Of a stretch of DNA of 64,000 nucleotides, positions 41,748 through 51,432 are shown in pieces; the first letter of the stretch is position 1; every line of letters begins with the position of its first letter. Below the pieces are notes generated by a model. That model was given only the letters and a program-made list of their open reading frames with translations, had not been told where the DNA came from and did not search any database. The position numbers and the translations under genes were made by a program. Source of the DNA: Enterococcus nangangensis (GTDB lineage: Bacteria > Bacillota > Bacilli > Lactobacillales > Enterococcaceae); contig NZ_BJDR01000003.1 in NCBI RefSeq assembly GCF_005405245.1, forward strand, positions 53,835-117,834, given 5' to 3'.

Positions 41748-44024
41748 TTAATAGACCATACTGACGGTGTCTTTTAAGACCACTTCTTGATGGTAAAGTT
41801 TTAAAGCTAAGGCGGGGCCTGCTTTTAAACTTAAGGTGACGGAGTCGTGATCCACCACGACTTCAATTAAGCGTTCTTGGTAGTTAATCATAAAGCTATA
41901 CCCTTGCCAATCTTTCGGACAAAAGGGTTTGAAACTTAAGCCGTCAGTAGTACGCATGCCGGCAAAGCCGTGAACGATGGATAACCAACCACCAGACATG
42001 GAAGTAATGTGTAAACCGTCTTCAGTATCGTTGTTGTAATTATCTAAGTCCAGACGGGCCGTCCGTTGATACATTTCCACGGCTTTTTCTTCGTAGCTTA
42101 GTTCAGCCGCTAAAATACTGTGGACTAAAGCTGAAAGGGAAGACTCGTGCACCGTTAAAGGTTCATAAAAATCAAAGTTCCGGCGTTTTTCTTCTAAGGT
42201 AAAGGCATCATTATAAAAGTAAAGCCCCTGCAAGACATCTGCTTGCTTAATATAGCAGCTGCGTAAAATGCGATCCCATGACCAATGCTGATTAATCGGG
42301 CGTTGGCTTTGATCCATCTCTGCTACTGGCGTTAAATCTTTATCTAAGAAAGTATCGTGTTGAACAAAAATCCCTAACTCGTCATCTTTTGGCAGATACA
42401 TTTTTTCAATGATTTCTTGCCAGTGGGCTTTTTCAGCTGCCGTCACTTGGAGTTTAGCGACAATTTCCGCATTCGCTTGCGGTAAATTTTCTAAGGCGTA
42501 ACTTAAGAGCCAACGAGCCGTGTAATTGGTGTACCAGTTATTATTGATATTATTCTCATATTCATTTGGTCCCGTGACCCCGTGAATCATGTAGGCTTGT
42601 TGCCGTTTTGAAAAATGAACTCGGTCGGCCCAAAAACGAGCCACGGCTACGATAACTTCCATCCCTTCATTGTAGAGATAACTCGTATCACCAGTGTAGG
42701 TGGTGTAATTATAAATGGCGTGGGTAATCGCCCCATTCCGGTGAATTTCTTCAAAAGTAATTTCCCACTCATTGTGACACTCAATACCAGTAAAGGTCAC
42801 CATGGGATAAAGGGCACCAGCTAAACCTTGACGCTGAGCATTAATGAAAGCTTCCGGCAATTGTTGATGACGGTACTCTAATAATTTGCGAGTCACACTA
42901 GGTGGCGTGACGGACAAATACATGGGTACGATACATGCTTCCGTATCCCAATACGTCGCCCCGCCGTATTTTTCCCCAGTGAAGCCTTTCGGTCCGACAT
43001 TTAAACGCTCGTCTTCCCCATAGTAGGTGGCAAAGAGTTGGAATAAGTTAAAACGAATTCCTTGTTGCGCGTCATCAGCACCTTTAATTTCAACGTCTGC
43101 TTGTTGCCAACGTTTTTCCCAAGCGGCAGTTTGTTCTTGTAAATGCTGGGCGAAGTCTTTGTCCGCGTTGGCTGCTAAAATGGCTTGAGCTTGCGCCACT
43201 TGTTCTTCTTCCGGTAAGTCGCGAGAAGTGACCACCGCCACTTGTTTTTCTAAAGTAATGACCTCCTGCAGACGGGTAGGCACAGTAAAGCTCGCCGCAA
43301 CATTTAGGGGTCCGACCGTTTCTTCTTGCAAAGCCGCACCGCTAACTTGATTAGCCATAGCACAAGTCACGCTAAATTGTGGTACGTCAAAAGGATTGGT
43401 AATCGTCCGGTTAGTGACAAAGCCGGTGTCCCCTACAAAGCCTTGACTCCGTTCTTCCCAGAACACTTCTTCATAGTTGGCATCCTCGTTATGCACGTTG
43501 CCTTCAAGGCGGGAAATAAATTTCAATTCTGGTGTGCCCCGCAACACTTCAACACTAATTTTTTGTAGGGAGAGTTCTTTAGTGACGATGGATAAAAAGC
43601 GCTGAAAAGTAAATTTTACCGTCGCTTCTTGCGTTTCATAGACAAAACTCCGCGTTAATAGCCCGGATTTCATATCTAATTCAAGGTAGAAATCTTGCAT
43701 CAAGCTTGCATCTTGACCAATATCCACTAGTAAACCATCAACTAAAATATCGACAGCAATAAAATTCGTGGCGTTGATTACTTTGCCAAAGTAATCGGGA
43801 TAACCATTTTTCCACCACCCCACCCGGGTCTTATCGGGAAACCAAATCCCGGCTAAATAAATACCTGCGTGGCTGTCACCGGTGTAGTGTTCTTCAAACA
43901 TTCCTCGCATGCCCATGTAGCCATTGCCGATGGCGGTTAAAGATTCCATCAAGCGTTTATTTTCCCGGTCAAAAGTCTGCGTTTTGATTTTCCAGGGATC
44001 AATTTCAAATAAGCGTTTATACAT
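41748..44024 (-). CDS. mapA: Maltose phosphorylase
   Basis: This 758-residue GH65 enzyme splits maltose with phosphate into glucose and beta-glucose 1-phosphate. Catalytic Glu488 lies in [20 protein letters not shown], close to the known position 487 of Lactobacillus brevis maltose phosphorylase. [21 protein letters not shown] and [10 protein letters not shown] are also typical. The start at 44024 has AAAGGAG 8 bases upstream; ATG 44030, overlapping the DUF1189 stop, is too close to that site. It ends the maltodextrin operon; pgmB then feeds glucose 6-phosphate into glycolysis. Confidence 0.92.
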   Translation of the reverse strand: MYKRLFEIDPWKIKTQTFDRENKRLMESLTAIGNGYMGMRGMFEEHYTGDSHAGIYLAGIWFPDKTRVGWWKNGYPDYFGKVINATNFIAVDILVDGLLVDIGQDASLMQDFYLELDMKSGLLTRSFVYETQEATVKFTFQRFLSIVTKELSLQKISVEVLRGTPELKFISRLEGNVHNEDANYEEVFWEERSQGFVGDTGFVTNRTITNPFDVPQFSVTCAMANQVSGAALQEETVGPLNVAASFTVPTRLQEVITLEKQVAVVTSRDLPEEEQVAQAQAILAANADKDFAQHLQEQTAAWEKRWQQADVEIKGADDAQQGIRFNLFQLFATYYGEDERLNVGPKGFTGEKYGGATYWDTEACIVPMYLSVTPPSVTRKLLEYRHQQLPEAFINAQRQGLAGALYPMVTFTGIECHNEWEITFEEIHRNGAITHAIYNYTTYTGDTSYLYNEGMEVIVAVARFWADRVHFSKRQQAYMIHGVTGPNEYENNINNNWYTNYTARWLLSYALENLPQANAEIVAKLQVTAAEKAHWQEIIEKMYLPKDDELGIFVQHDTFLDKDLTPVAEMDQSQRPINQHWSWDRILRSCYIKQADVLQGLYFYNDAFTLEEKRRNFDFYEPLTVHESSLSALVHSILAAELSYEEKAVEMYQRTARLDLDNYNNDTEDGLHITSMSGGWLSIVHGFAGMRTTDGLSFKPFCPKDWQGYSFMINYQERLIEVVVDHDSVTLSLKAGPALALKLYHQEVVLKDTVSMVY

Positions 44025-44029
44025 CTTCA

Positions 44030-44803
44030 TTACTCCTTTGCATCCTTAAATTTGGTTTTTGCATAGACCGCTAGGAGTAGCAAAACTCCACCAAATGTTT
44101 GAATGCTTAACATCCAAACAAAATCAAAGTGCACCAGCCCCACCACCATCGCCAAAAGCGTTGGCAAACCAAAAACATTTAACATTAAATTAAAACCTTG
44201 GCGAAAATCGCCAATATCCGAAAATTTACTTTTCCGGGTGAGCCATAAGAAGAAGGCGCCCCCCATAATTAATAAGAAACTCATGGCAAAAAGCATCACG
44301 CCTAAACTCAAGCTATAAGACAAAATCAGCACTGGCCGATTGCTACGATAAAAATTCTTTCCTAAAAAGTTCGCTAGACTTTGACGATCCGTCACTTCTT
44401 GCGGATTGAAGTCACTCGGGTAGCGCATCTCATAATGCATCGCCTTCCCTTCTACCACGCCGTCTACTTGCCAAGTATCCTTAAGAAAAGCTAAGCGATA
44501 CGTTTTGTTTTCGACAGTGTTGACTAACTCTAAGGGCGGTGTCGTCAATTGCCCGTCTGCTACTGTTATTTGTTGGACGGCTGCCGCATTTTCCGTGGTT
44601 AAAAGACCAGCGTCCGCCCCTAAAAAGTTCGCCACGGGTATTTGTTCTAGCCCCACTGCGTAATATAACGTGACTGGAATCACCAATAAGGCGTTTAAAA
44701 AGATTAGCGTCACTAGCGCTTGGAACCAATTTAAATTTTTTCGACCGGCAAAACAACGAGTCGGACTAAGGATACTGGCAAAATAATTCAGGGGAAATTT
44801 CAT
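44030..44803 (-). CDS. DUF1189 membrane protein of the maltodextrin operon
   Basis: This 257-residue protein has an N-terminal transmembrane segment (about 27-50), an extracytoplasmic middle domain of about 100 residues and three C-terminal membrane segments (about 155-185, 208-230 and 232-250). It resembles the DUF1189 family, which recurs in maltose/maltodextrin operons of Firmicutes without a defined function. It lies between malG and mapA, with a stem-loop just upstream of its ribosome site. Confidence 0.8.
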   Translation of the reverse strand: MKFPLNYFASILSPTRCFAGRKNLNWFQALVTLIFLNALLVIPVTLYYAVGLEQIPVANFLGADAGLLTTENAAAVQQITVADGQLTTPPLELVNTVENKTYRLAFLKDTWQVDGVVEGKAMHYEMRYPSDFNPQEVTDRQSLANFLGKNFYRSNRPVLILSYSLSLGVMLFAMSFLLIMGGAFFLWLTRKSKFSDIGDFRQGFNLMLNVFGLPTLLAMVVGLVHFDFVWMLSIQTFGGVLLLLAVYAKTKFKDAKE

Positions 44804-44817
44804 ACGCTGACTCCTTT

Positions 44818-44846
44818 AAGCCACTTTTTTTAGCGACAAGTGGCAT
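44818..44846 (-). repeat. Intercistronic stem-loop between malG and DUF1189
   Basis: GCCACTT (44820-44826) and AAGTGGC (44838-44844) form a 7-bp stem just before the ribosome site of the DUF1189 gene. There is no T-run on the minus strand, so it may influence processing or translation. Confidence 0.5.
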
Positions 44847-44867
44847 TGTTGTGAATAAGTAAATTCC

Positions 44868-45719
44868 TTACCCTTTCGTCCCACCAGAGGTTAAGCCAGT
44901 GACGAAGTTCTTTTGTAAGAAGAAGAAGAGTAAACAAATTGGTAAAGCAATTAAGATGGCTCCAGCGGCAAAAAGGGAAACCCGTTGATTGGTAACATCA
45001 GAGACAAAACTTTGTAAACCGACAGCCACCGTTTGATTTTCTGGTGTCCGTAATAAGAAGCGAGCTAACATGTAATCGCCGAAAGGTCCCATAAAGGCCC
45101 ACAAGGCTTGGACCGCAATCATGGGTTTTACTAACGGTAAAACGATTTGACCGAAAATACGGAAATGACCTGCCCCATCCAATTTAGCCGATTCATCTAA
45201 GTCGAGGGGTACTGTATCAAAGTAGCCTTTCATCAGCCACGTATTCATAGGAATCCCGCCACCGATATAAATCATCGTTAAGAACCAGTAACGATCCAAG
45301 GCGTTTAACAAGAAAGCCATGACATAAAAGGCGGTTAAAGCAGCCATCGTTGGTACCATTTGAATAATTAAAAAGATGGTCAAACTAGACTTTCGTCCGT
45401 AGAAACGATAACGACTATAGACATAGCCAGCTAACGTCACCACAGTTACTTGAATCACCATGGTGAAAATGGAAATAATCAAAGTGTTTTTGTACCACGT
45501 ACCGTACAAGGTTTCCGTAAATAGCCGGGAGAAGTTCCGCAAGGTCCATTCACTCTTAAAGTTCAAACTAAAAGCCGCGATATTTCCTGATTTAAAAGCA
45601 GTAGAAGCCGTAATCAGCAGCGGATAAATAATGACGATGGACAACAAAATCATAAAGAGATAAGTAAAAAATTGGGTGAGGCCGCGTCGAAACTTGGCGC
45701 TTTTATTCAATGAATGCAT
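44868..45719 (-). CDS. malG: Maltodextrin ABC importer permease
   Basis: This 283-residue permease has six transmembrane segments and an EAA loop ([20 protein letters not shown]). The C-terminus [12 protein letters not shown] is characteristic of MalG in Gram-positives. The start, [13 protein letters not shown] at 45719, follows ATGGAGGAC; the longer frame from 45785 overlaps malF by 62 bases without a ribosome site. It lies four bases after the malF stop. Confidence 0.92.
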   Translation of the reverse strand: MHSLNKSAKFRRGLTQFFTYLFMILLSIVIIYPLLITASTAFKSGNIAAFSLNFKSEWTLRNFSRLFTETLYGTWYKNTLIISIFTMVIQVTVVTLAGYVYSRYRFYGRKSSLTIFLIIQMVPTMAALTAFYVMAFLLNALDRYWFLTMIYIGGGIPMNTWLMKGYFDTVPLDLDESAKLDGAGHFRIFGQIVLPLVKPMIAVQALWAFMGPFGDYMLARFLLRTPENQTVAVGLQSFVSDVTNQRVSLFAAGAILIALPICLLFFFLQKNFVTGLTSGGTKG

Positions 45720-45723
45720 AAGA

Positions 45724-47019
45724 TCAGTCCTCCATATTAAAGGCATTGGTCTTTTTGAAGACCAGTAGGGATACACTAATGACAATCGCGGAAATAATTA
45801 AGGTGACCGCCGAAGCCATGGAGTATTGCGGTGAAGTCCCTGTCGTCAACTTATAAATCCACGAAATTAAAATATCCGTTGAACCAGCACCACCACCAAC
45901 AGAACCCGGCCCCCCATTGTTAAAGAGGTAAATCATGGAGAAGTTATTGAAGTTCCCCGTATATTGGGTAACAAAAGTTGGAGCAGCTACTAAGAAAATC
46001 GCCGGTAAAGTAATATTTCTAAAACGTTGGAACGCATTGGCACCATCGATTTTAGCCGCTTCATATAAATCTTCAGAAATGGACTGCAAAATCCCAGTAG
46101 TCATGACGTAAATATAAGGGAAACCTAACCAGCCTTGAATCATAATGATGGCCACTTTGGTCCAGTTGGGATCCGTTTTCCAAGCAATTGCCGGAATGTC
46201 AAAGAACGGTAACAATTGATTCAAAAACGGAATAACTTGCGTGTTAATGGCCCCCACGGAATCATTAAAGATATTAGAGAAACTCATAATGGTAATGAAT
46301 GCTGGTACAGCCCACGGTAGCAAGAAAATAATCCCGAAAATCCGTTTGAATTTAATGAATTTTTGATGGGTAATAACTGCCGTTAGCACACCTAAAGTAA
46401 TTTGTAGCGTAGTAGCACATAACGTCCAAATTACCGTCCAGCCTAAAACCGTTACAAAAGTGCGACGATAAGAGCTTAAGAAGAACATGCTTTTAAAATT
46501 ATCAAAACCAATCCAATCCACTAGAGAAGCCGGTGGAATATGTTTAAAGTCGTAGTTGGTAAAAGCGATAAACAGCGTTACTAATACCGGAAAAACAATC
46601 GCAAAAATCATTAATAAGTAAGCCGGCATCGTGAGGAGGTATGGAAAACCACCATCGCCAATAGTGTAAATAATTTCTTTGGCTGAAGTATTAACCTTGT
46701 CCCCCGCATTCCAATGTTTCGCAACTCGCCGCGCATCACTAATGTTTAAAGCGTAAAAGATTAAGAAAATTACCGTGATAATCAGTTGTAACGTGCCACC
46801 AATCAACATGAATAAAGAATGATCTTCCATGGGGACACTACCTAAAGTAATTAATCCGGCTAAAGAGCTAGCCCCTTTGAGAATCATTTGCACCACAAAG
46901 GCCACAAAGATTCCTAAAAAGACGACCCCTTTTAAAGGTTGTTGATTATAAAATTGTCCTAATCCGGGAATCAGGGAAAGCAACGTGGCTTTTTTTACAT
47001 CTTTTTTTTGAGCTTGCAC
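45724..47019 (-). CDS. malF: Maltodextrin ABC importer permease
   Basis: This 431-residue permease has the extended N-terminus usual for Gram-positive MalF. An [17 protein letters not shown] motif precedes two extra hydrophobic segments, then six core transmembrane helices and an EAA loop ([20 protein letters not shown]) follow. It pairs with MalG and receives maltodextrins from MalE. The gap after malE holds a stem-loop. Confidence 0.93.
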   Translation of the reverse strand: MQAQKKDVKKATLLSLIPGLGQFYNQQPLKGVVFLGIFVAFVVQMILKGASSLAGLITLGSVPMEDHSLFMLIGGTLQLIITVIFLIFYALNISDARRVAKHWNAGDKVNTSAKEIIYTIGDGGFPYLLTMPAYLLMIFAIVFPVLVTLFIAFTNYDFKHIPPASLVDWIGFDNFKSMFFLSSYRRTFVTVLGWTVIWTLCATTLQITLGVLTAVITHQKFIKFKRIFGIIFLLPWAVPAFITIMSFSNIFNDSVGAINTQVIPFLNQLLPFFDIPAIAWKTDPNWTKVAIIMIQGWLGFPYIYVMTTGILQSISEDLYEAAKIDGANAFQRFRNITLPAIFLVAAPTFVTQYTGNFNNFSMIYLFNNGGPGSVGGGAGSTDILISWIYKLTTGTSPQYSMASAVTLIISAIVISVSLLVFKKTNAFNMED

Positions 47020-47042
47020 CTCAAGCCCCTCCTTTTCTAAAA

Positions 47043-47077
47043 CAAACGGCGAAGAATCTAAAATTCTCCGCCGTTAA
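47043..47077 (-). terminator. Attenuator-like stem-loop between malE and malF
   Basis: AACGGCG (47045-47051) pairs with CGCCGTT (47069-47075), and inner AGAAT with ATTCT. A short T-rich stretch follows on the minus strand. Such hairpins after binding-protein genes usually raise malE transcript relative to malFG. Confidence 0.7.
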
Positions 47078-47084
47078 TTTGTGC

Positions 47085-48362
47085 TTAATATTTTTGTTCA
47101 ATGGCTTCCTTGATGAGGGCAACGGCATCATCTGCTGATTCTTGTGGTGTTTTGGTACCAGAAGCAGCATCAAACATCAAGTTTTCGGCACCAGTCCAAA
47201 CTTCAGCCATTTCTTGAATGTTTGGCATTGGTTGTGCATCGGCGTACTGCGTAATTACAGCCGTCGTTAATTCATCGTTTTTCCCTTTAGCTGTTTCTCT
47301 AGCCGCTTGGTTAGCAGGGATTTCATTGGTCATTTCAAAGAAAGTTTCTTGGTTTTCTTGGTTAGTGACGTAGTCTAAGAATTTTTGTCCTAACTCTTTG
47401 TTTTTGCTGTAGTTAGAAACAACCCAACCTTTACCACCACCAAAGGATTGGTAAGCTTTACCGTTGTCTAACGTTGGAATGGAAGCCACACCATAGTTAA
47501 CGCCGGCATCTTTATATGTTGCTGCTTGCCAAGGGCCATCAATAATAGCAGCCGCAGTACCATCGATGAATTGTTGTGTTACGAAATCTCCTGCTGAAGA
47601 AACGTCTTTCATCCCTTGTGGCCAAACATTATTGAACCAGTCAGCGGCGTAAGTAATTCCTTCTACCGCTCCACTATTATTCAAACCAATATCACTTGGA
47701 TCCGTTCCATCTTCACCAAAGACGTAACCACCGTAACCCGCTAACAAACCATAAGAATAGTAGAAGTCCGTCCACTTAGCTAAGAAGCCGGTATTTTTAC
47801 CACTTTCAGAAGTGAAGTCAAAACGTGAATCCTTGGCTAAAGCTTCTAAGTCAGTAAAACTTGCTGGGGCTGCATCCACTAAATCTTTATTGTAGTAAAG
47901 AACTAAAGTTTCAATAACGGCTGGTGCGCCATAAATTTTGCCATCCACCGTTACTTGTGCTTTATCTGTATCGTCATAATCACTGGCGTTAGCATCTACA
48001 TTAACTTCAGCTAAATGACCTTGTGCCCCTAAGGAACCAATGCGGTCATAAGCAGACATCATCACGTCAGGCGCTTTGCCAGCAGGGCCATCTAAAGCAA
48101 GAGCTTCTAATTGTTCAAACATATCTTTTTCCACTAACTTAATAGTGACATCATTATCTTTTTCAAATTGCCCTTTGATGGCATTCATATATTCGGTATA
48201 CCCTTTATCGACAGAGATCGTTAAGGTTTTACTGTCAGAAGATGAATTAGCGTCATTAGAGCCATCTGTTTTAGAACCGGAACTACTACAAGCTCCTAAG
48301 ACCATTAAGGCGCTGATGGAAGCGAGGCCTAAGCCGATTTTTTTGAATGTACTTACTTTCAT
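47085..48362 (-). CDS. malE: Maltose/maltodextrin-binding lipoprotein
   Basis: This 425-residue binding protein has a lipoprotein signal ending LMVLGAC (Cys25), a Ser/Asp-rich linker and the family-1 fold. IIDGPW and GKGWVVSNYSKN are typical of maltodextrin-binding proteins. Its neighbours malF, malG, mapA and neopullulanase fix the substrate class. It starts the operon, with promoter, cre and a MalR-like palindrome upstream. Confidence 0.92.
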   Translation of the reverse strand: MKVSTFKKIGLGLASISALMVLGACSSSGSKTDGSNDANSSSDSKTLTISVDKGYTEYMNAIKGQFEKDNDVTIKLVEKDMFEQLEALALDGPAGKAPDVMMSAYDRIGSLGAQGHLAEVNVDANASDYDDTDKAQVTVDGKIYGAPAVIETLVLYYNKDLVDAAPASFTDLEALAKDSRFDFTSESGKNTGFLAKWTDFYYSYGLLAGYGGYVFGEDGTDPSDIGLNNSGAVEGITYAADWFNNVWPQGMKDVSSAGDFVTQQFIDGTAAAIIDGPWQAATYKDAGVNYGVASIPTLDNGKAYQSFGGGKGWVVSNYSKNKELGQKFLDYVTNQENQETFFEMTNEIPANQAARETAKGKNDELTTAVITQYADAQPMPNIQEMAEVWTGAENLMFDAASGTKTPQESADDAVALIKEAIEQKY

Positions 48363-48412
48363 GTTTTCTTCCTCCTATTAATAAAAATCCGTTTTGTTTT
48401 TGGTTCTCTTTT

Positions 48413-48441
48413 ATTATGCCTAGAGAAGATTCGTTATGCAA
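48413..48441 (-). promoter_or_regulatory. malE promoter
   Basis: TTGCAT-N17-CATAAT on the minus strand, about 50 bases before the malE start. Confidence 0.7.
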
Positions 48442-48450
48442 CCGTTTTCT
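48436..48450 (+). promoter_or_regulatory. cre site at the malE promoter
   Basis: ATGCAACCGTTTTCT matches WTGNAANCGNWNNCW at every position and covers the -35 box. Confidence 0.75.
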
Positions 48451-48453
48451 CCG

Positions 48454-48467
48454 TGTTACCGATAACA
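48454..48467. promoter_or_regulatory. Putative MalR operator upstream of malE
   Basis: The palindrome TGTTACCGATAACA lies three bases from the cre site. Related sequences occur at 50356-50369 and 54770-54783, all in the maltose locus beside a LacI-family gene. Confidence 0.65.
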
Positions 48468-48476
48468 AGTTTTTTC

Positions 48477-50246
48477 TTATCCTAAAGTAATCGCAAAGCC
48501 GTGCTGTTGTAAAACAAAATTACTGTCGTTTGTTAATAAGCAATTTTGTTGCAACAAGATTTCTCCTTCTAATTCAAGGGAAAGGTCATCCACTCCGGCA
48601 TTGAAGTAGGCAGTTAAAGTAACATTTTCGTAAGAGCGATTAAAGATTAGTACTTCTGTTTCATCGGAAACCACTTGCCAATTTGTCCTGCCACAAGCTA
48701 AAACAGCGGCGTAATTTTTACGCAAAGCAATCAGCTCTTTCGTAAAGGCTAGCATGGTTAAGTCTTGGTTAGCTGGCTCCCAAATCATACATTTCCGACA
48801 ATCAGGATCATCGCCACCAGTCATGCCAATTTCAGTACCATAGTAAATACATGGCGAACCTTTTTGCATAAACATAAAGGTTAAGACGGCCCGTGCCAAT
48901 TGAAGATTACCGTTGGCTAAGGTTAAAATCCGCGCCGTATCATGGGAATCTAGTAAGTTAAAGGTTACCTCGTTAGTTTGATCCCGATAAAGGAGCTGTT
49001 GTTGGTTCATGCCCGAAACCATTTTACTAGGCGCAATCAAGCCTTTGACAAAATAATCTTTAATACTATCAGTAAAGGCATAGTTCATGACGGCGTGGAA
49101 TTCATCGCCATTGAGCCAACTTTGTGAAGAGTGCCAAATTTCGCCTAAGATATATAAATCTGGTTTAATAGCTAAGACTGCTTGGTGGAATAATTTCCAG
49201 AAATGATGATCCACCTCGTTAGCCACATCTAAGCGCCAACCGTCAATATCAAACTCCCGTACCCAGTAAGTCGCAATGTTTAGCAAATAGTCTTGCACTT
49301 CCGGGTTAGCCGTATTGAGTTTAGGCATGTGGGGAGTAAAGGCGAAGGTGTCATAGGAAAGGTTAGCGGCGGTTTCCACCACATCTGTCATGACGTATTG
49401 ATCAACGGGATAGCTATGAATATGGAACCAAGAAGCATAACGGGACTTCTCGCCATTTTTTACCACGTCTTGCCATTGAGGGGAAGTGTCCCCCATATGG
49501 TTAAAGACCGCATCTAACATAATTTTGATGCCCTTAGCATGGGCGGCGTCTACTAATTTTTTAAAGAGCGCTTTATCGCCAAAGTCAGGATCAATTTCTA
49601 AGTAGTCAATGGTGTCATATTTATGATTGGAATGAGCTTTAAAAATTGGGCAAAGATATAAGCCATTAATCCCTAGGTCTACCAAATAATCCAAGTGGTC
49701 TAAAATTCCTTGCAAATCTCCACCGAAAAAGTCATCCCGATCAGGCGCCTTGCTTCCCCAAGGTAGTGTGCCTTTAGGGTCATTACTTTTATCTCCATTA
49801 GCAAAACGCTCTGGAAAAATTTGGTACCAGACGGTCTCTTTGACCCAAGCCGGTGCTTTAAAGCGGTCAATTTCTTGGAAGTAAGGCATCCGGAAGTACG
49901 CATTAGGAACGGCGAGATGTTCTTCCTCATAAGGGAATAATCCTTGGTCGCCATAAAAGGCTTGTAAGCCATCGAAGCCTTCCACGTAAAAACCGTATTG
50001 CAAACGACGCGTTTCACTCGTCACTTCTAATTCCCAATAATCATGCAGCGCCGTGCTTAGTGTTTTTTCCATAGGGACTTTTTCCAAGTACCATTTAGTT
50101 TGAGTAATGTCATAAGGATCGCCTTTGATTAAGGCCACCACTTTCACGTCATTTTTAGCAGTGCGTAAGCGAATGCGCAAACGGTCAGCGGTATACAAAA
50201 AAGCGTACTCGGAATCAGGGCGGTGATAAATAGCAGCGGTTTCCAT
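48477..50246 (-). CDS. Neopullulanase/cyclomaltodextrinase/maltogenic amylase
   Basis: This 589-residue GH13 subfamily 20 enzyme has an N-terminal CBM34-type domain (about 1-125), then the catalytic barrel. Nucleophile Asp340 lies in GWRLDVANE, acid/base Glu369 in ILGEIWHSS and stabiliser Asp436 in LLDSHDTAR. No signal peptide is present, so it degrades imported maltodextrins or cyclodextrins to maltose and glucose. The start, METAAIYHRP at 50246, follows GAAGGAGGAAG. Its own promoter and operator are upstream; malE follows after 114 bases with another promoter. Confidence 0.93.
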   Translation of the reverse strand: METAAIYHRPDSEYAFLYTADRLRIRLRTAKNDVKVVALIKGDPYDITQTKWYLEKVPMEKTLSTALHDYWELEVTSETRRLQYGFYVEGFDGLQAFYGDQGLFPYEEEHLAVPNAYFRMPYFQEIDRFKAPAWVKETVWYQIFPERFANGDKSNDPKGTLPWGSKAPDRDDFFGGDLQGILDHLDYLVDLGINGLYLCPIFKAHSNHKYDTIDYLEIDPDFGDKALFKKLVDAAHAKGIKIMLDAVFNHMGDTSPQWQDVVKNGEKSRYASWFHIHSYPVDQYVMTDVVETAANLSYDTFAFTPHMPKLNTANPEVQDYLLNIATYWVREFDIDGWRLDVANEVDHHFWKLFHQAVLAIKPDLYILGEIWHSSQSWLNGDEFHAVMNYAFTDSIKDYFVKGLIAPSKMVSGMNQQQLLYRDQTNEVTFNLLDSHDTARILTLANGNLQLARAVLTFMFMQKGSPCIYYGTEIGMTGGDDPDCRKCMIWEPANQDLTMLAFTKELIALRKNYAAVLACGRTNWQVVSDETEVLIFNRSYENVTLTAYFNAGVDDLSLELEGEILLQQNCLLTNDSNFVLQQHGFAITLG

Positions 50247-50324
50247 AGCTTCCTCCTTCAAAAAATTAAGTTTAAAAAACAAGAAGGAGCAGACTGGACT
50301 CCCTTACTTCTTGTCGTTACAAAA

Positions 50325-50353
50325 AGCATACACGAAAGCGTTTTACAGCACAA
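50325..50353 (-). promoter_or_regulatory. Promoter of the neopullulanase gene
   Basis: TTGTGC-N17-TATGCT on the minus strand. The spacer contains a degenerate cre-like sequence around GAAAGCGTTTTAC. Confidence 0.6.
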
Positions 50354-50355
50354 GC

Positions 50356-50369
50356 TGTTAGCGATAACA
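50356..50369. promoter_or_regulatory. Putative MalR operator upstream of the neopullulanase gene
   Basis: TGTTAGCGATAACA differs from the malE operator (48454) at one position and sits next to the -35 box. Confidence 0.65.
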
Positions 50370-50401
50370 AAAAAGAGGTTGGACCAGCAACGTTTATGCA
50401 A

Positions 50402-50443
50402 AAAAGAGAGGATGACTAGTACAAGCTTGTCATCCTCTCTTCG
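50402..50443 (-). terminator. Terminator after malR
   Basis: AGAGAGGATGAC and GTCATCCTCTCT form a 12-bp stem extended by the loop sequence, followed by TTTTTT on the minus strand. Confidence 0.9.
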
Positions 50444-50448
50444 CAGTT

Positions 50449-51414
50449 TTAATTTTCCTTAGGGATAGGCCGCGTTGTTTCCCGCACCATAAGTTGCGGT
50501 AAGAAACGGCGAAAGCCTTGTGAAGCACCATTTTCATTAATTTTTTTCACTAGGAGCTCACCGCAAACTTCTCCCATCTTGGTGATGGCTTGTTTACAAG
50601 TCGTTAGCTTCGGGGAGCTCACTTGGTCTAAGAAGACGCCGTCAAAGCCAATTACTCCAAAGTCTTGTGGAATCTGGCCCCCCATAGCTAAGATGCCCCG
50701 CTCAATACCAATTGCTAAGCGATCAGAGCTGCAAATAAAACAGGTATCCGGCGCAAAGTGCCACCAATTTTCCATAATATAGTTTTGGGTTAACGTTGAG
50801 CGATTTTTAAAGCGTAAAATTTCAGGGAGCTGACCTCTTTCTTCCACCACTTGCCGGTAGCCGGCCTCACGAGATAACTCAAAAGATTCATTGACATCCA
50901 TGCCGATATAGACTAACTTTTGATAGCCACAAGCTACCGCGTGCTTAGTAGCCATCACGGTACCGTATTGATTATCGCTATCCACAAAGTCAATGCCCGC
51001 CGTATTTTCCCCAAATAAAATCACCGGTTTGGTTAAAGACTTGATCCATTCAAAATCGCCAGAGCGAAAACCGGTAATAATATAGCCGTCGCAAGTGCCA
51101 TTATCCACTAAAGGATCCGTTACAAATTGTAAAGAGTAATGGGCCTGACCTACTGCTTTAGCAATCCCCATCAACAAATACATATAGTAGGGTTCAGTGG
51201 TGTCAATTTCTTCTAAAATCAACAACTTGACAATTTGCGAACGGTGGTTGACTAGTGCTTTAGCGGCGATATTGGGCGTGTAATCTAACTCCTTCATGGC
51301 TTTAAAAACTAAATCTTTTAACTCTTCCGTGACTTGTTCTGGATGATTAATTACGCGGGAAACGGTCATTTTTGAGACATTCGCCCGTTTGGCAACGTCA
51401 GCCAAAGTGGTCAT
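50449..51414 (-). CDS. malR: LacI-family maltose operon repressor
   Basis: This 321-residue protein has an N-terminal LacI helix-turn-helix (TTLADVAKRANVSKMTVSRV, residues 2-21), hinge helix (NIAAKALVNHRS) and a periplasmic-binding-like effector domain. Family and location within the maltodextrin locus point to MalR. It lies at the end of the pgmB-GH13-GH13 operon and just upstream of the neopullulanase gene, whose promoter carries a palindrome suited to LacI-family binding. The inducer is probably maltose or a maltodextrin. Confidence 0.88.
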   Translation of the reverse strand: MTTLADVAKRANVSKMTVSRVINHPEQVTEELKDLVFKAMKELDYTPNIAAKALVNHRSQIVKLLILEEIDTTEPYYMYLLMGIAKAVGQAHYSLQFVTDPLVDNGTCDGYIITGFRSGDFEWIKSLTKPVILFGENTAGIDFVDSDNQYGTVMATKHAVACGYQKLVYIGMDVNESFELSREAGYRQVVEERGQLPEILRFKNRSTLTQNYIMENWWHFAPDTCFICSSDRLAIGIERGILAMGGQIPQDFGVIGFDGVFLDQVSSPKLTTCKQAITKMGEVCGELLVKKINENGASQGFRRFLPQLMVRETTRPIPKEN

Positions 51415-51432
51415 GGGTCATCCCCTCTTTTC

